Source: Alphaproteobacteria bacterium (GTDB lineage Bacteria > Pseudomonadota > Alphaproteobacteria > Sphingomonadales > Emcibacteraceae). Taken from it: 8,215 nt of DNA. The stretch lies in the NCBI GenBank assembly GCA_013152615.1, contig JAADGA010000052.1:3723-11937 (forward strand), in the 5' to 3' direction. This document shows positions 6,157 through 8,215 of this stretch, in pieces. Every line of letters starts with the position of its first letter. Position 1 is the stretch's first letter. The notes beneath the pieces were generated by a model. That model searched no databases. It was given only the letters and a program-made list of their open reading frames with translations, and was not told the DNA's origin. The position numbers and the translations under genes are program-made.

Positions 6157-7885
6157 TCCAGTCGTTAACCTCATCCTGCAACAGATTAATCGGCAGGGCG
6201 CCGTTCTTCAGCACCGTGTCGTTAAATGCCAGGAGATCAAATTTCCCGCCGAGGGTCTTTTCCGCTTTTTGTCGGAGGGCGCTGATACTGAGTTCGCCAA
6301 TCTTATAGGCCAGCGCCTGTCCCGGCCAGGTGATGTAACGGTCAACCTCGGTGACGATGTTATGGCGGCTGAGCGAGGTATTTGCCATCATATAGTCAAT
6401 TGCCTGCTGGCGCGTCCAGTTCATGGCATGGAGTCCGGTATCAACCACCAGCCGGACCGCCCGCCACATTTCATAGCTCAGGCGGCCAAAATTGCTGTAG
6501 GGGTCACGATAAAAACCCGCGTCCAGCCCGAGCTTTTCGGCGTAAAGCGCCCAGCCCTCGACAAAGGCGGTGAAGTCGGCATATTTGCGGAACATTGGCA
6601 TAGCCATCTCCTGCTGGAGCGAAATCTGCAGATGATGACCGGGGACCGCCTCGTGAAAGCTCAGCGCCTCGAGGGTGTAAAGTGGCCGACTGTTCAGCAG
6701 CGAGGTATTGAGATAATAATAGCCCGCCGTTCTGCCGTCGCCATTTGACGGCATGTAATAGGCGGCAGTGGTTTTTTGGGCAATATCAGCGGGGATTTCC
6801 TTGATACCGTAAGGGGTGCGCGGCAGAACCCCGAATAATTGCGGTAATTTACCATCCATGCGCTTGACAATCAGCGCCGCCCTTTCCAGTAATTCCCCCG
6901 GGCTTTTAGCGTAGAAACGCGGATCGGTGCGCAGGAAAGTGATAAATTCGCTGAATGTTCCGGTAAATTTAACCTGTTTGATAATTTTGGCCATTTCGCC
7001 ATGCAGGCGCTTGACTTCGCGCAGGCCGATACGGTGAATCTGTGCCGCCGTCAGGTCGGTTGTGGTGAATTTCCGGATCAGATAATTATAATAGGCCGCC
7101 CCGCCCTTGACGCTGGAAATGCCCGCGGTCTTGCGACAGGCCGGATTATATATTTTGGTATAGAATTGATAGAATTTGGCATAGGCCGGAATGACTTTTT
7201 CCATAATCAGCGCCACCCCGCGCCGGGTGATCTGTTGTCGTTTCGCCTGCGGAATGGTTGCAGGAAAACGGGTGAAAGGGCCATAAAATACGCTTTTTTT
7301 GACAGCGGTAACAATATGGCTGGAAATAGAGGTCGCATAGCCCTTCATCGACTGGCAATATTGGGTATATCCCTTGTTAACGGCCTGCTGAAGCACGGCA
7401 ATATTTTCATTGTTGAACCGCGGGTAATCGGCGAGCTGACCAAGATAATTGTCATAATCCGCCACCTTCAGAAAGGCCATATTGGACGGGTTTTGCGCGA
7501 AAGACATATGCCAGCCCTCGCGGTTGGTGAGCAGGAACAGATAGCCCGGATGGGCATAGCCTTGCTGCTCCATCACCCGTTCCCGGCGGAATATCCGGTA
7601 ATTGAGCAATGATTTCCGGTCCAGATCCGTGACGTTGATCTTATCCAGCCGTGCCAGAGTCGCGACATTATAGGCCCGGCGGCGGGCGCGGGCCTCTGCG
7701 GTATTCTGCGCCAGTCTGCCGTCATATTTGCGGTAACCCAGCCGGGCGGCAAATGCCGGATTTTCCGCCAGCCGCTGCGCCCAGTGATCGGCAAGAATTT
7801 TATTGAAAATCTGTGATGTCGTCTGTGCCCGCGCCGTTACCGTCAGCATAAAAGCCAGCACCAGCGCCCAAATAATTTTTTTCAT
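6116..7885 (-). CDS. Exported DUF885 family protein, putative metallopeptidase-like
   Basis: This 589-residue protein belongs to the DUF885 family; its substrate is not known. Residues 1-20 form a signal peptide: MKK, a hydrophobic core, and ARA before Gln21 as a type I signal peptidase site. No lipobox Cys is present, so it is likely periplasmic. The C-terminal half holds the family motifs: HEAVPGHH at 411-418, an HExxH-like zinc motif with an insertion, then FVEGWALYAE at 441-450 with Glu443 a candidate third ligand, and EMWRAVRLVVDTGLH at 472-486. Many members occur in bacterial secretomes and are treated as peptidase-like, but activity here is inference. The frame extends 28 codons upstream to 7969, but the signal peptide and GGGAGG before 7885 fix the start. 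The last nine residues (APNPRTPNH) are encoded by the antisense strand of the neighbour's repeat, so the C-terminus is recent or variable. Confidence 0.88.
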   Translation of the reverse strand: MKKIIWALVLAFMLTVTARAQTTSQIFNKILADHWAQRLAENPAFAARLGYRKYDGRLAQNTAEARARRRAYNVATLARLDKINVTDLDRKSLLNYRIFRRERVMEQQGYAHPGYLFLLTNREGWHMSFAQNPSNMAFLKVADYDNYLGQLADYPRFNNENIAVLQQAVNKGYTQYCQSMKGYATSISSHIVTAVKKSVFYGPFTRFPATIPQAKRQQITRRGVALIMEKVIPAYAKFYQFYTKIYNPACRKTAGISSVKGGAAYYNYLIRKFTTTDLTAAQIHRIGLREVKRLHGEMAKIIKQVKFTGTFSEFITFLRTDPRFYAKSPGELLERAALIVKRMDGKLPQLFGVLPRTPYGIKEIPADIAQKTTAAYYMPSNGDGRTAGYYYLNTSLLNSRPLYTLEALSFHEAVPGHHLQISLQQEMAMPMFRKYADFTAFVEGWALYAEKLGLDAGFYRDPYSNFGRLSYEMWRAVRLVVDTGLHAMNWTRQQAIDYMMANTSLSRHNIVTEVDRYITWPGQALAYKIGELSISALRQKAEKTLGGKFDLLAFNDTVLKNGALPINLLQDEVNDWIRQQAPNPRTPNH

Positions 7886-7889
7886 ATTT

Positions 7890-7895
7890 CCTCCC
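7890..7895 (-). promoter_or_regulatory. Ribosome binding site that sets the DUF885 start
   Basis: GGGAGG on the minus strand lies 4 bases before the ATG at 7885. Together with the signal peptide that begins at this ATG, it excludes the longer reading to 7969. Confidence 0.8.
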
Positions 7896-7900
7896 GCAGA

Positions 7901-7930
7901 TTTATAATATTCCGGTTTATAATATTCCGG
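7901..7930 (-). repeat. Perfect 15-bp tandem duplication in the DUF885 leader
   Basis: On the minus strand CCGGAATATTATAAA occurs twice with no spacer and no mismatch, ending 15 bases before the start codon at 7885. Each copy contains TATTAT, a possible -10 element (5 of 6), but I see no matching -35. The exact identity of the copies suggests a recent duplication. Confidence 0.93.
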
Positions 7931-7988
7931 TTCTGCGTAACTTTTACCATATTTTTGCAACATCAACACCCGGTTAATCGAATTAAAC

Positions 7989-8018
7989 TTTACTGATGAG
8001 TAACATTTTGTCTATACT
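7989..8018 (+). promoter_or_regulatory. Candidate promoter of the methylmalonyl-CoA mutase gene
   Basis: TTTACT at 7989-7994 (4 of 6) and TATACT at 8013-8018 (5 of 6) are 18 bp apart. The predicted start near 8025 gives a short leader of about 37 bases. No cobalamin riboswitch is visible or would fit in the leader. Confidence 0.45.
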
Positions 8019-8031
8019 GCGTTGCAAGCAG
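8017..8031 (+). promoter_or_regulatory. Palindromic operator-like site at the mutase promoter
   Basis: CTGCGTTGCAAGCAG has the inverted arms CTGC/GCAG and the core TGCGTTGCAA. It overlaps the end of the -10 element and the predicted start, as a repressor site would. The core differs by one base from TGCGCTGCAA upstream of etfB (minus strand, within 3781-3791). Confidence 0.4.
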
Positions 8032-8061
8032 ATCGAAATTAATGAGTGAATGGATATTTTC

Positions 8062-8215
8062 ATGACAAAGCACCCGCGAAAAACCATTACCGACTGGCAG
8101 CGACTGGTTTCAAAAGAACTGCGCGGCCGGGCGCGCGAGGATTTGAACTGGCAAACACCGGAAGCCATTAAGGTCAACCCGCTTTATACCGCTGACGATA
8201 CCAGTGACATTGCCC
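8062..8215 (+). CDS. scpA: Methylmalonyl-CoA mutase, N-terminal fragment (3' end outside window)
   Basis: Only the first 51 codons are visible. They match the start of the large subunit of adenosylcobalamin-dependent methylmalonyl-CoA mutase, which converts (R)-methylmalonyl-CoA to succinyl-CoA and so feeds propionyl-CoA carbon into the TCA cycle. The N-terminal helix TDWQRLVSKELRGR and the segment LNWQTPEAIKVNPLYTADD correspond to the 'W..la.kEL.g......L.w.TpEgi.vkPLYT..D' pattern of the family, ahead of the substrate-binding barrel. The start could be the ATG at 8062 or the in-frame ATG at 8050 (four more residues, directly after an in-frame TGA at 8047-8049); neither has a strong ribosome binding site. 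The gene is divergent from the DUF885 gene. It fits metabolically with the ETF/Hbd operon upstream. Confidence 0.9.
   Translation, partial: MTKHPRKTITDWQRLVSKELRGRAREDLNWQTPEAIKVNPLYTADDTSDIA

Noticed and set aside
6005..6748. Long plus-strand open frame (247 codons) opposite the DUF885 gene
   Set aside because: It is antisense to a gene with clear family motifs and a signal peptide, shows no protein family itself, and begins inside another gene. The open frame is a by-product of codon use.
7001..7612. Second long plus-strand open frame (203 codons) opposite the DUF885 gene
   Set aside because: Same reasons: no recognisable domain, no ribosome binding site of note, fully inside a well-supported coding region.
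7886..8061. Cobalamin riboswitch ahead of the B12-dependent mutase
   Set aside because: The gap is too short, it also holds the leader of the divergent gene, and no B12-box-like sequence is seen.

Overview
The window reads as chromosomal DNA of an alphaproteobacterium. The etfB-etfA-3-hydroxyacyl-CoA dehydrogenase order is common in that class, the protein sequences look alphaproteobacterial, and the DNA is of moderate GC with dense coding. I cannot name the genus. No tRNA, rRNA, insertion sequence, phage gene or CRISPR array is visible.

Layout from left to right: (1) bases 1-996, plus strand, the 3' part of a gene for a degenerate EAL-domain protein, likely unable to hydrolyse c-di-GMP; (2) bases 1074-3700, minus strand, an operon etfB-etfA-hbd encoding the two ETF subunits and a 3-hydroxybutyryl-CoA dehydrogenase; (3) bases 3701-4386, an AT-rich divergent intergenic region of nearly 700 bp with a possible 52-codon ORF, a promoter-like element, a possible structured leader RNA and a four-copy 16-bp tandem repeat; (4) bases 4387-6156, plus strand, a 589-residue class V aminotransferase / cysteine desulfurase-like protein of unknown role, ending in a five-copy pentapeptide repeat; (5) bases 6116-7885, minus strand, an exported DUF885 protein with a metallopeptidase-like HEAVPGHH motif, overlapping the preceding gene tail to tail inside its repeat; (6) bases 7886-8061, a divergent promoter region; (7) bases 8062-8215, plus strand, the 5' end of methylmalonyl-CoA mutase.

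The recognisable metabolism is short-chain acyl-CoA catabolism. Acyl-CoA dehydrogenases pass electrons to ETF, Hbd carries out the NAD-dependent 3-hydroxyacyl-CoA step, and methylmalonyl-CoA mutase carries propionyl-CoA carbon into succinyl-CoA. A near-identical palindromic motif (TGCGYTGCAA) lies near the predicted transcription start of both etfB and the mutase gene, which suggests a shared regulator.

The other notable signal is three separate short tandem repeats with 15-16 bp units within 3.6 kb. They lie in the 5' leader and the 3' coding end of the aminotransferase-like gene and in the 5' leader of the DUF885 gene. I found no convincing new multi-gene system. The best leads are the shared operator, the repeats with the convergent gene overlap, and the possible attenuator-like leader.
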